A stretch of DNA of 64,000 nt from contig NZ_JAFKCT010000003.1 in the NCBI RefSeq assembly GCF_017254915.1, positions 124,001 to 188,000 on the forward strand. The letters run 5' to 3'. The translations under genes and the position numbers were made by a program. Position 1 is the first letter of the stretch. Each line of letters begins with the position of its first letter. The notes beneath the pieces are model-generated. The model had not been told where the DNA came from. It did no database searches and saw only the letters and a program-made list of their open reading frames with translations. Shown in pieces: positions 36,244 to 45,183 of the stretch. The stretch is from Algoriphagus oliviformis (GTDB lineage Bacteria > Bacteroidota > Bacteroidia > Cytophagales > Cyclobacteriaceae).

Positions 36244-36874
36244 AAAGACGGGTTTTTGTTAATAGATAGCAAAAAGTAGCGCACCCCGCTTAGGTTCCCA
36301 TCCTGCGCTATGCTGAATTGTTTTAAACGAAAAAAATATTAAATCCATTTTACCCGGTGCAAAACCGAGTAACAAGACAATAAAATAGAAGAGCAGTCTT
36401 TTCTCTTTATATATAAGTGTCCAGCAGCCGTTCAAGGACCAACAACAAGCTATCTAATCCCGAGATCAAGGATAAAGCGCCATAAGGCAAACCCAAACAG
36501 ACGGACAAAAAGGCCAAGTGAGCCCCCCTGAAAAAAAGTCAAACGATAGAACATCGCGGGACAAAAAATCCAGAAACCTCACTGAGAACCAATCGACACC
36601 AAGGAAACCAAAGAGCCTTGTTTAATAAATTTTTTAAAAAAGTAGATTTTTTTTACCTCAGAGACACATAGAAATAAACCAACGTCTCATAGGAAATATT
36701 CAAACACCCCTTCTTTTATTTATGACATCTATATCAACTAGGTAAACAATGCAAAAAAGCATTTTTTCCTATCCTGCCGCATCCTGCAAAACATCAACTA
36801 TTTCCACAGGATACCACAGGATACATTCGCTGTTTGACGACACCTAACTTATTGATACAATAAACCTAATTTAC
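36244..36874. promoter_or_regulatory. Divergent promoter region of the two SusCD operons
   Basis: About 630 bases, AT-rich in its middle and right part, with no gene. It must contain the promoters of both divergent SusC genes. Notable content is an AATGC-AAAAAA-GCATT hairpin near 36748-36763 followed by T residues, and the symmetric ATCCTG/CAGGAT array at 36771-36822. I could not place a clear Bacteroidota -33/-7 promoter for either side. Confidence 0.6.
36771..36822. promoter_or_regulatory. Symmetric four-half-site element ATCCTG x2 / CAGGAT x2
   Basis: ATCCTG occurs at 36771-36776 and 36781-36786, and its reverse complement CAGGAT at 36807-36812 and 36817-36822. Each pair has a 10-base period, and the two pairs are separated by 20 bases. 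The result is a long two-fold symmetric array 52-104 bases upstream of the plus-strand SusC start. The one-turn spacing is what a dimer-of-dimers regulator would use. No regulator gene lies right beside it. Confidence 0.6.
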
Positions 36875-39800
36875 ATGTCAAAATATCATCACTATAAAAG
36901 AAGACTAGTGACTAGTATTCTTTTAGCCTTATTCTCCATAGGGGGAATTGCCTATGGGCAAAGCCCCACGGTCAAAGGAACCGTGGAAGAGGCCGGATCG
37001 CAGACTCCGATTCCCGGAGCCTTGGTGATCGTCAAAGGTACCCAGCGCGGGACAGTCACAGAAAACGACGGATCCTTCAGCATAGAGGCCAGCCCAAACG
37101 AAACACTTGTCGTCAGCTTCATTGGATACACCACCACCGAGCACCTCATCACCAGCGCATCAGGCCCAATAACCATAAGCCTGGCGGTAGACGAGGCTGA
37201 ACTCGACGAGATTGTGGTCGTCGGCTATGGTACCCAAAAGAAATCCGATCTCACCGGGGCCGTGGGCTCAGTCAGCGAGGAAAGCCTCAAGGACCGACCG
37301 TCCGCCAACCTGTCCAACGCCCTTTCGGGCAAAGTGCAGGGGGTAAACGTCTCGATCAACTCCGGACGTCCGGGAGGCCGCGCCAATATCCGTATCCGTG
37401 GCAATACCTCGGTCAGCATCGCAAACGATCCCCTATACGTGATCGACGGGGTCATCATGCATGCTACTGGCCTTGCCAACGGCAGCACCCCTATAGACTA
37501 CATCAATCCCAACGACATCGCCTCTGTGGAGATTCTCAAAGATGCCTCCGCCACGGCCATCTACGGTGCCCGGGGCGCAAACGGCGTGATCCTCGTGTCT
37601 ACCAAGCGAGGCAGCCAATCCGGCGGAATGATCGCCTATGAAGGAAACTACAGCATCGGCGTCCTCCCCAAAAAAATACCGCTATTGAACTCGGAGGAGT
37701 TTCTCGCCACCGAGGATCTCGCCTACCAAAACGCACAAAAGTACGATCCGAATGGATGGAGAAACGGCATCTACAAAGATCCCGCGCTAAAGCGCACCGA
37801 TCCCAGACTCTTCGATGCCAACGGCAAGCCGCTCTACGACACCGACTGGCAGGACGAATCCTTCAAACCGGCCTTTACCCAAAGCCATCAGCTGAACTTC
37901 ACCTCGGGCAATGTCGATGACAACTTCGGCGTGTTCCTCGGCTACAGGGATGAGGACGGACTCATGGCCAATTCCTGGATGAAGCGCTATTCCTCGAGGT
38001 TTGTATTTGACAGCAAGATCAAAGACTGGATCAAAGTAGGCGGGGTACTCAGCTACAACGACCAAAAGGAAAGCCAGGTAGACCCGCTCGGCAACGGGGG
38101 GATCATCGCCATGCGCCAAGTGCTGGAAGCGCTCCCTATCATTCCCGTGAAATACCCCGATGGAAGCTGGGCTGGAAATGCCGACTACCCCGGCATGGAA
38201 GGGGGCAACAACCCCATCCACGTATCGGAGGACAGAATCTACTTGGTAAACACCCAAACCGTACTTGGCAACGTCTACGCCAACCTCTACTTGGCCAAAG
38301 GGCTGGAGTTCAGGTCAAACCTATCCGTCAACATCGTAAACCAGCGAGTGGACTACTACGGCGGCAGAGATCTGAACTACATCTCCAAAAACCAGGGTGG
38401 CGACGCCTCTATCTTCAACGACCGGCTCAACTCTTGGCAGTTTGAAAACTACCTTACTTACATCAAGGAGTTTAACCAAAACCACGCGATCAATGCCATG
38501 GCCGGTATCGCTTGGCAGCATGTCGATCGGTTCAACTCTACAGCCAGGGCACAGAACTTCCAGGATGACTATTTTGCCTTCAACAACCTCGGAGCCGGCG
38601 CCGTAGCCGTCCAGCCTAACTCGGGCACGGTGGCCTATGGACTGAACTCCTACTTTTCAAGGATCAACTACACCCTGCGTGACAAGTACCTCTTCACCTT
38701 CACCGGTCGTGTGGACGGCTCCTCCAAATTTGGCGAGTCCAACCGCTATGCCTTTTTCCCCTCCGCCGCCTTTGCCTGGAGAGCCTCTGACGAAAACTTC
38801 CTCAGCTCCAGCAATGTCATCTCCAACCTGAAACTACGCGCCAGCGTCGGCCAAACCGGAAACTCCGAAGTGACGGCCTACCAAGCCCTAGCCGGGATGG
38901 GCAACTACACCGTGATCTTCAACGACCAGCGCCAGATAGGCATTGGCGTGAGCCGTCTTGCCAATCCCGACCTGAAATGGGAAGTCACCTCCCAGGTGGA
39001 CTTCGGAGCCGAAATCGGATTTCTTCAAAACCGATTGATGTTTGAACTGGACCTCTACCGCAAAATCACCGACGACATGCTCCTGAGTGCGCCGGTTCCC
39101 TCCAGCAGTGGCTATACCGTCGTGAGCAAAAACGTGGGCAGCATGGAAAACAAAGGGGTCGAATTCGGACTGAACACGGTCAACGTCGAAAAGACGGACT
39201 TTTCTTGGAGTACCAACTTCAACCTGTCGATCAACAAAAACAAGGTCAAAGCACTGACCGGCGGATCGGATATCTTCCTCGGATCCACCATCGTGAGGGA
39301 GGGTGAGCCCGTGGGTTCTTTCTTCGGCTTTGTCCACGAAGGCACCTGGAACACCGAGGAGGAAACCGTCGCTGCGTCCTACAACAAGCGCCCCGGCGAC
39401 ATCAAGTACAAGGACGTCAACGAAGATGGTGTCATCAACGACTCCGACCGGGTGATCATCGGCAAAGGCATTCCCGACGGATTTGGCACGTTTGCCAACA
39501 CCTTCCGGCTGAAAAACTTCGAACTGCTCGTGGACATCCAGTTCACCTACGGCAACGACGTGCTCTTCCGAAGCAAGCACTCTGCCGAAGACCGGACAGG
39601 CATCGCCAACAGCTTCAAGACCGTACTGCAGGGCTGGACTCCGGAAAACCAGGACACCTACTACGCCCAAATCCGTCCGCTCACCGCTGGCTACAACACC
39701 AACAACGACTCCAGAAGAGTGGAAGACGGGTCTTTTGTCAGAGGGAGAAACATCATGCTCTCCTACAACTTTACCCCGCAAACACTGGAAAAACTGAAGC

Positions 39801-39970
39801 TGAGAACGATGAGAACCTTCTTCTCCGTCCAAAACTTCTTCCTGTCCACAGACTACTCCGGCTACGATCCTGAGGTATCCACCTCCGGAGCGGCGTTTGA
39901 CCAGGGCGTAGACCTCTATGCCTATCCCAAACCACGTGTGTTCATGCTGGGTGTCAGCGTCAGCCTCTAA
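36875..39970 (+). CDS. SusC/RagA family TonB-dependent outer membrane receptor
   Basis: The protein has 1031 residues. The signal peptide ends IAYGQ and is followed by a carboxypeptidase-D-like domain with PIPGALVIVKGTQRGTVTE. The plug begins LDEIVVVGYGTQKKSDLTGAVG, with LYVIDGVIM, VEILKDASATAIYGARGANGVILVSTK, and then the barrel. The last residues, FMLGVSVSL, end in a hydrophobic residue rather than Phe. It lacks an STN domain. Its length equals that of the divergent SusC protein, but the plug sequences differ (LKDRPSANLSNAL against LQDMPVSSVAQKL), so they are not recent copies. The SusD partner starts 18 bases downstream. Confidence 0.96.
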   Translation: MSKYHHYKRRLVTSILLALFSIGGIAYGQSPTVKGTVEEAGSQTPIPGALVIVKGTQRGTVTENDGSFSIEASPNETLVVSFIGYTTTEHLITSASGPITISLAVDEAELDEIVVVGYGTQKKSDLTGAVGSVSEESLKDRPSANLSNALSGKVQGVNVSINSGRPGGRANIRIRGNTSVSIANDPLYVIDGVIMHATGLANGSTPIDYINPNDIASVEILKDASATAIYGARGANGVILVSTKRGSQSGGMIAYEGNYSIGVLPKKIPLLNSEEFLATEDLAYQNAQKYDPNGWRNGIYKDPALKRTDPRLFDANGKPLYDTDWQDESFKPAFTQSHQLNFTSGNVDDNFGVFLGYRDEDGLMANSWMKRYSSRFVFDSKIKDWIKVGGVLSYNDQKESQVDPLGNGGIIAMRQVLEALPIIPVKYPDGSWAGNADYPGMEGGNNPIHVSEDRIYLVNTQTVLGNVYANLYLAKGLEFRSNLSVNIVNQRVDYYGGRDLNYISKNQGGDASIFNDRLNSWQFENYLTYIKEFNQNHAINAMAGIAWQHVDRFNSTARAQNFQDDYFAFNNLGAGAVAVQPNSGTVAYGLNSYFSRINYTLRDKYLFTFTGRVDGSSKFGESNRYAFFPSAAFAWRASDENFLSSSNVISNLKLRASVGQTGNSEVTAYQALAGMGNYTVIFNDQRQIGIGVSRLANPDLKWEVTSQVDFGAEIGFLQNRLMFELDLYRKITDDMLLSAPVPSSSGYTVVSKNVGSMENKGVEFGLNTVNVEKTDFSWSTNFNLSINKNKVKALTGGSDIFLGSTIVREGEPVGSFFGFVHEGTWNTEEETVAASYNKRPGDIKYKDVNEDGVINDSDRVIIGKGIPDGFGTFANTFRLKNFELLVDIQFTYGNDVLFRSKHSAEDRTGIANSFKTVLQGWTPENQDTYYAQIRPLTAGYNTNNDSRRVEDGSFVRGRNIMLSYNFTPQTLEKLKLRTMRTFFSVQNFFLSTDYSGYDPEVSTSGAAFDQGVDLYAYPKPRVFMLGVSVSL

Positions 39971-39987
39971 TAAAAAATCCGACAATT

Positions 39988-41490
39988 ATGAAACGTACCA
40001 AATCCCATATAGCCAAATTCGTCTTGCTATCCTCCCTGATCGGGATCACCTCCTGCTCGGGCTTTCTGGATGAGTCAGACCAGTCCAACTTCACGCTGGA
40101 CAACTATTTCACCAAACCGGAACACGCGACCAGCGCAGTGAACTCGATCTATCAGAGTTTGCAGCCCATCATGTCCAGCGGCTTTGGCGGTGGTCCCTGG
40201 ATGATGACCGAGTTTGCCACCGGCTTGGCAGACACCGAGCTGGGCCAGGCCCAAAACAGCCTCTTTGTCATGAACCTGGACAACACCTCGGACAATGGCT
40301 ACGGCCAGACCTATTGGACGAGCTTCTATCTGGGCATCGCCAACGCAAACGTGGCCCTGGCCGAAATCCCGGATATGAACATGGACGAGACCGCCAAAAA
40401 CAAACTGCTGGGCGAAGCACGCTTCCTGAGAGCCTACTACTACTACAACCTGGTCAGGATTTTTGGAAACATTCCGCTCATCACCGACCCCATCGACCTG
40501 TCTTCCGAAAACCTCTACCCCGAGCAGGCGGATCCCGCCGCGGTCTATGACCAGATCGTGGCCGATCTCCAAGAGGCCGAAAAGTCCGGATTGGCCTGGA
40601 GAGACGCTACCGGGAGGGTATCCATGGGCGCTGTCAAATCCCTGCTCTCCTCGGTGTACCTCACCATGGCAGGCTACCCGCTGCAAAAAGGAAACGACTA
40701 CTACGCCCTGGCCGCAGCCAAAGCCAAGGAAGTAATGGACTCCAAAACCTTCTCACTGTTTGACTCCTACGCCGCTCTGCACACTCCGAGCATGAAAAAC
40801 CTGGGGGAGAATATCTTCATGGCCCAGTATGTCGCCTATACCCTCCCCTCCAGCTGGCAGGTATCCATCATCCCCTACAACCGGGGCATCTCCAACTACA
40901 GCGCGGAAACAGGCGGGATTTTCGCCCAGGAAGCCTTTGTGAAATCCTACGAACCGGGTGACAAAAGAGCCGCTGAAAAGGAGTTTTACTACACGAGCTA
41001 TACCCTGCGAAATGACCGCACCAAAACCCTCGAGCTGGGAGACTACTACATCTTCAAGCATTTTGACGAAGTCGCCCAAACCAGCACCACCAGCAGCTCG
41101 ATGAACTGGCCCATCCTGCGCTACGCCGAGGTGCTGCTGATTTTTGCAGAAGCGTCCAACGAGGCAAACGGACCAAATGCCGAGGCTTACGCCGCAGTCA
41201 ACCAGATCCGCTCCAGAGCCCAGCTAGCTCCCCTGCAAAACCTGGGAAAAGACCAGCTTCGTGAAGCCATCTGGAGGGAAAAGTTCTTCGAGCTTTCCTT
41301 CGAAAACAAGACCTGGTTTGACATGGTCCGGATCAGAAAGGGCTTCAACGTCACCACCCGCCAGTTTGAGGACTACGTGGGCCACAAGTTTGTCTATGGC
41401 CCCACGGTGACTGAGCGGGAGCTGCTGTTCCCCATCCCCACCGCGGAAGTCAGAAACAACCCCAAATTGGTTCAGAACCCCGGCTACTAG
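39988..41490 (+). CDS. SusD/RagB family substrate-binding lipoprotein
   Basis: The protein has 500 residues. The lipobox is GITSC|SGFLDESDQSN. Typical SusD features are DNYFTKPEHATSAVNSIYQSL, GEARFLRAYYYYNLVRIFGNIPL, a NQIRSRAQLAPL segment and the C-terminal IWREKFFELSFENKTWFDMVRIR (in parts). The ending VRNNPKLVQNPGY is also usual for the family. It is encoded directly after the SusC gene and should be the surface lid of that transporter. It is quite different from the SusD of the divergent operon, in line with another substrate or another form of the same substrate. Confidence 0.96.
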   Translation: MKRTKSHIAKFVLLSSLIGITSCSGFLDESDQSNFTLDNYFTKPEHATSAVNSIYQSLQPIMSSGFGGGPWMMTEFATGLADTELGQAQNSLFVMNLDNTSDNGYGQTYWTSFYLGIANANVALAEIPDMNMDETAKNKLLGEARFLRAYYYYNLVRIFGNIPLITDPIDLSSENLYPEQADPAAVYDQIVADLQEAEKSGLAWRDATGRVSMGAVKSLLSSVYLTMAGYPLQKGNDYYALAAAKAKEVMDSKTFSLFDSYAALHTPSMKNLGENIFMAQYVAYTLPSSWQVSIIPYNRGISNYSAETGGIFAQEAFVKSYEPGDKRAAEKEFYYTSYTLRNDRTKTLELGDYYIFKHFDEVAQTSTTSSSMNWPILRYAEVLLIFAEASNEANGPNAEAYAAVNQIRSRAQLAPLQNLGKDQLREAIWREKFFELSFENKTWFDMVRIRKGFNVTTRQFEDYVGHKFVYGPTVTERELLFPIPTAEVRNNPKLVQNPGY

Positions 41491-41526
41491 GAAAAGATAG
41501 CTGACATCGCACTTCTGGATGAACCG

Positions 41527-41566
41527 GGAGGGGAGGAGCAAGCCGCTGAGCAGATCCCTCCCCTCC
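41527..41566 (+). terminator. GC-rich hairpin after SusD
   Basis: A 10-bp perfect stem, GGAGGGGAGG / CCTCCCCTCC, with a 20-base loop and a short TTTC tail lies 37 bases past the SusD stop. It may end or attenuate transcription before the downstream propeller-cytochrome gene. Confidence 0.6.
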
Positions 41567-41746
41567 TTTCATTCCCAAAACCCGATAAACCCAGCCCGAA
41601 AACCGACTGAGCGTCACCCCCATCAAGCAAAGTACACGCTATTCATTTGCCCAAACACCGCAGCAAGAATCTCGACACCACCCATATAATCAGGTTGAAA
41701 ATCCAGGGCTTTCTGCCTATTATTAACCCGAAATGCAATCCAATCC

Positions 41747-44700
41747 ATGAAATACAACCGTCTATCGCTAGTTCCCCTCCTTTTTGTTTGCCTCTCATTT
41801 TTTTACGGCTGCACCCAAAAACAAACCCTCGAACTCCGAAAAAACTCCCACATCACCCTCGTCGGCAACAACCTGGCCTCGCGCATGCAGGAGTACGGAC
41901 TCTTTGAGACCGAGATGCACCTCCGCTACCCGGACAGCACGCTCTTCATCCGCAACCTCGGCGATCCAGGCGACACGCCTGGCTTCCGTCCCCGGTCTGG
42001 CACCAACGACCCCTGGGCCTTTCCCGGCGCGGAGGACTTTCAGGACGAGTATGCGACTCCGTCCGGAAGCATTGGCCACCTCGAAAAACCCGACCAATGG
42101 CTCACCCGCCTTCAAGCCGACATCGTCGTGGGCTTTTTTGGCTTCAATGAATCCTTTCAGGGGAAAGACAAACTGGAAAACTTCCGTGCAGAGCTGGAGG
42201 CTTGGGTGATCCACTCCAAAGCACAAAAATACAACGGCAAGTCCGCCCCTCAGCTGGCCCTGGTCTCGCCCATCGCCTTTGAGGACCTCAGCGAGCTCAT
42301 AGACCTGCCCGATGGTACTGTCGAAAACGAAAACCTCCAGCTCTACACCGAGGCCATGAGGGAGGTCGCGACCAAGCATGGACTGGTCTTCGTGGATGCC
42401 TTTGACGCCAGCCAAGACTGGTACGCCAGCTCCTCTGAGCCCCTGACCATAGACGGCTCCCAGCTCAACGAGCAGGGCTATGAAAAATTTGCGGTTTTCC
42501 TCGCCGACGAGCTCTTTGGGAAGGAAAAGGCCAAGGCCAGCGCCAACCGTGACCAGATCCACGAGGCGGTGATGGAGAAAAACTGGCTCTGGACCAACGA
42601 CTACAAAATCCCCAACGGCGTCCACGTCTTCGGGCGTCGCTACGATCCTTTCGGCCCGGACAACTACCCCTTTGAGCTGGAAAAAATCCGCCAGATGACC
42701 GCCATCCGTGACACCGCAATCTGGGAAGCCAACCAAGGCCGAACCAAAGACCTTGCGGCAGCTGATGCCAAAACCAGAACCCTGCCCGAGGTCGAAACCA
42801 ACTTCAACCCCGACAAAAACGGCAGCTTGGAGTACAAGTACGGGGACGATGCGCTCAGCACCATCAAGGTACCGGAAGGCTACAAAATCGAGCTTTTCGC
42901 CTCCGAGGCGGAATTCAAGGACCTCGCCAATCCGGTGCAGCTCTCCTTTGACAACAAGGGTCGGCTCTGGGTGGCGACCATGCCGAGCTACCCCCACTAC
43001 AAGCCAGGCGATCCCCGACCTCAGGACAAGCTGATCATCCTCGAAGATACCGACGGAGACGGCAAGGCCGACAAGCAGACGACTTTCGCGGACAACCTCC
43101 ACATCCCCGTGGGCTTCGAGATCGCTCCTGAGGGAGTCTATGTCTCCCAAGGCAACAACCTCGTCCTGCTGGTGGATGAAAACGGCGACGACAAAGCCGA
43201 CCGAAAGGAAGTCCTGCTCAGCGGCTTTGACGACCACGACACCCACCACGCCATCTCAGCTTTCACCACCGACGAATCCGGTGCCATCTACATGGCCGAG
43301 GGGGTCTTTTTGCACTCCAATATCGAAACCTCCTACGGGCCAGTGCGTGCGACGAATGGTGGCTTCTACCGCTACGAACCCAAGCGCCACAAGCTAGAGC
43401 GGGTCAACCAGGTGAGCATTCCAAACCCTTGGGGTATCGCCTTTGACGACTGGGGACAAAACTTCTATGCCGAGACCTCTGGCCCCAATGTCAACTGGAT
43501 GCTCCCCGGCTCGGTGCTTCCCCGCTATGGCAACGCCAACTACAAGGGACCAAACCTGATCGAAAAAGACCACATGGTACGGCCGACCTCCGGTCTGGAA
43601 TTCATCTCCAGCCGACACTTCCCAGACGACGTCCAGGGCGACCTCATCATCAACAACACCATCGGCTTCCTCGGCACCAAGCAGCACCAGGTCTTTGAGG
43701 ACACTGTAGGCTTTGTGACCAAATGGAGACAGGATCTGATCACCTCCACCGACCGCAATTTCCGCCCGGTGGACATGGAGATCGCGCCTGACGGCTCCAT
43801 GTACATCGTGGACTGGCACAATATCCTGATCGGACACATGCAGCACAATGCTCGCGATCCGCTTCGCGACCACGTGCATGGCCGGATCTACCGACTCACC
43901 TACCCTTCCCGACCGCTGCTCACTCCTGCGAAAATCGACGGAGCGACCATTGCCGAATTGCTGGAAAACCTAAAACAGCCAGAATACCGCACCCGCTACC
44001 GCACCCGTCGTGAGCTGCGCGGCCGTGATGCCAAGGAGGTGACCGCTGCGGTAGAGAAATGGGTTGCCGATCTGGACAAAAACGATCCCCGCTACGAACA
44101 CCATCGCCTGGAAGCACTTTGGGTGACTTGGGGGGCCAACCAGGTCAACCAAGACCTGCTCCGCTCCCTGCTTCAGTCCGAGGACTACCGCGTGCGGGCG
44201 GCTTCCGTTCGTGTCCTCCGCTACACGGGCCATCAGGTCAAAGACCAAAAAGACCTCCTGATGGCCGCTGCCAAAGACCCAAACGGTCGGGTACGAATGG
44301 AAGTAATCGCTGCCGCGTCTTGGCTGCCTAGAGCGGAAGGCCTGCCCATCCTCTCCGAGGTGGAAAACCAAGACCAAGACAACACCTGGATTCCTAAAAC
44401 CCTCGAAACCGCCGTCGCCCACCTCAACGGCCTCTCGGTCGCTGCGAAAAAAGAGGAAGACATCAAGTCCTCCCTCAGCGGCTCGGATCGGGAGCTGTTT
44501 ATCCTGGGGAAAGAAATCTACGCCAGAGAGGGCTTCTGCTCCACCTGCCATCAGCCTGACGGCGGCGGACTCAATGCCTCCGGCTTTCCTCCGCTGCGGG
44601 GCACGCCTTGGGTGACAGGAAGTCCGGAGAGACTGATCAAAGTCGTGCTCAAAGGCCTTTTGGGCCCTATCAACGTAGCAGGAAGAGATTACCCAGGCCA

Positions 44701-44899
44701 GGTACCGATGACGCCTTTCGAAGGCATGCTCAACGACTCCGAGGTAGCCGCCGTCCTGACCTATGTGAGAAACTCCTTTGGCAATCAGGCCTCCGCCATT
44801 TCTCCCGACCTGGTACAGAAAGTCCGCGAGGAAGTGAAAGCAAAAGAAGGTTTCTACAGCCCTGACGAACTGCTGAAGGTGCACCCGCTGGAAAAGTGA
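41747..44899 (+). CDS. Exported SGNH-like / PVC-type propeller / HEAT / cytochrome c fusion
   Basis: The protein has 1050 residues with a lipoprotein signal (SFFYGC|TQKQ). Residues about 30-255 look like an SGNH/GDSL-hydrolase-type domain: ITLVGNNLASRMQEYG, FGFNESFQG, and DGSQLNEQGYEKFA, with Asn replacing Ser in the first block. From about 373 a PVC-type dehydrogenase propeller begins (TIKVPEGYKIELFASE, LWVATMPSYPHYKPGDPRPQ, ILEDTDGDGKADKQT), followed by HEAT repeats (about 740-890). A single heme site follows, C931-S-T-C934-H935, with QPDGGGLNASGFPPLRG. This is a TIGR02604-like layout. It follows a SusCD pair and should oxidise a substrate outside the cytoplasm. Confidence 0.9.
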   Translation: MKYNRLSLVPLLFVCLSFFYGCTQKQTLELRKNSHITLVGNNLASRMQEYGLFETEMHLRYPDSTLFIRNLGDPGDTPGFRPRSGTNDPWAFPGAEDFQDEYATPSGSIGHLEKPDQWLTRLQADIVVGFFGFNESFQGKDKLENFRAELEAWVIHSKAQKYNGKSAPQLALVSPIAFEDLSELIDLPDGTVENENLQLYTEAMREVATKHGLVFVDAFDASQDWYASSSEPLTIDGSQLNEQGYEKFAVFLADELFGKEKAKASANRDQIHEAVMEKNWLWTNDYKIPNGVHVFGRRYDPFGPDNYPFELEKIRQMTAIRDTAIWEANQGRTKDLAAADAKTRTLPEVETNFNPDKNGSLEYKYGDDALSTIKVPEGYKIELFASEAEFKDLANPVQLSFDNKGRLWVATMPSYPHYKPGDPRPQDKLIILEDTDGDGKADKQTTFADNLHIPVGFEIAPEGVYVSQGNNLVLLVDENGDDKADRKEVLLSGFDDHDTHHAISAFTTDESGAIYMAEGVFLHSNIETSYGPVRATNGGFYRYEPKRHKLERVNQVSIPNPWGIAFDDWGQNFYAETSGPNVNWMLPGSVLPRYGNANYKGPNLIEKDHMVRPTSGLEFISSRHFPDDVQGDLIINNTIGFLGTKQHQVFEDTVGFVTKWRQDLITSTDRNFRPVDMEIAPDGSMYIVDWHNILIGHMQHNARDPLRDHVHGRIYRLTYPSRPLLTPAKIDGATIAELLENLKQPEYRTRYRTRRELRGRDAKEVTAAVEKWVADLDKNDPRYEHHRLEALWVTWGANQVNQDLLRSLLQSEDYRVRAASVRVLRYTGHQVKDQKDLLMAAAKDPNGRVRMEVIAAASWLPRAEGLPILSEVENQDQDNTWIPKTLETAVAHLNGLSVAAKKEEDIKSSLSGSDRELFILGKEIYAREGFCSTCHQPDGGGLNASGFPPLRGTPWVTGSPERLIKVVLKGLLGPINVAGRDYPGQVPMTPFEGMLNDSEVAAVLTYVRNSFGNQASAISPDLVQKVREEVKAKEGFYSPDELLKVHPLEK

Positions 44900-45183
44900 T
44901 GGGATGCCAGGATGACCGATGTCCGGTGTCGGATGTCGGCTGAGTTGGAAAGTGGTAAAGTTGTAAGGTTGTAAGGTTGCAGCACCGAACGATCAGAGCG
45001 GGCTAGGGCGCTTTTGAAGGCCGTAGCTCGTTTCTCAAAACTCGCAAATATTCGGCGACTGACCCTGAATTTGATGTTCTGCGCTCCATACTTCCTTGAA
45101 TTTGAAAATCGGGTACGATCTTGGAAGGTGGGACTGCCCTAGTCCGTCCTTTCGTAAATCAACAATCGCAACGCATAAATTCG
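44900..45183. other. Spacer with low-complexity quasi-repeats
   Basis: About 280 bases without a gene. It contains GATGTCCGGTGTCGGATGTCGG and a run of GTTGTAAGGTTG-type near-repeats (44940-44985), alike in style to the spacers of the 9.9-14.8 kb sugar cluster. Confidence 0.5.

Noticed and set aside
33148-39970. Recent duplication of the two SusC genes, since both encode 1031 residues
   Set aside because: Plug and barrel sequences differ widely; only general family motifs and the PGALVxVKGTQRGTV segment are shared, so equal length is chance.
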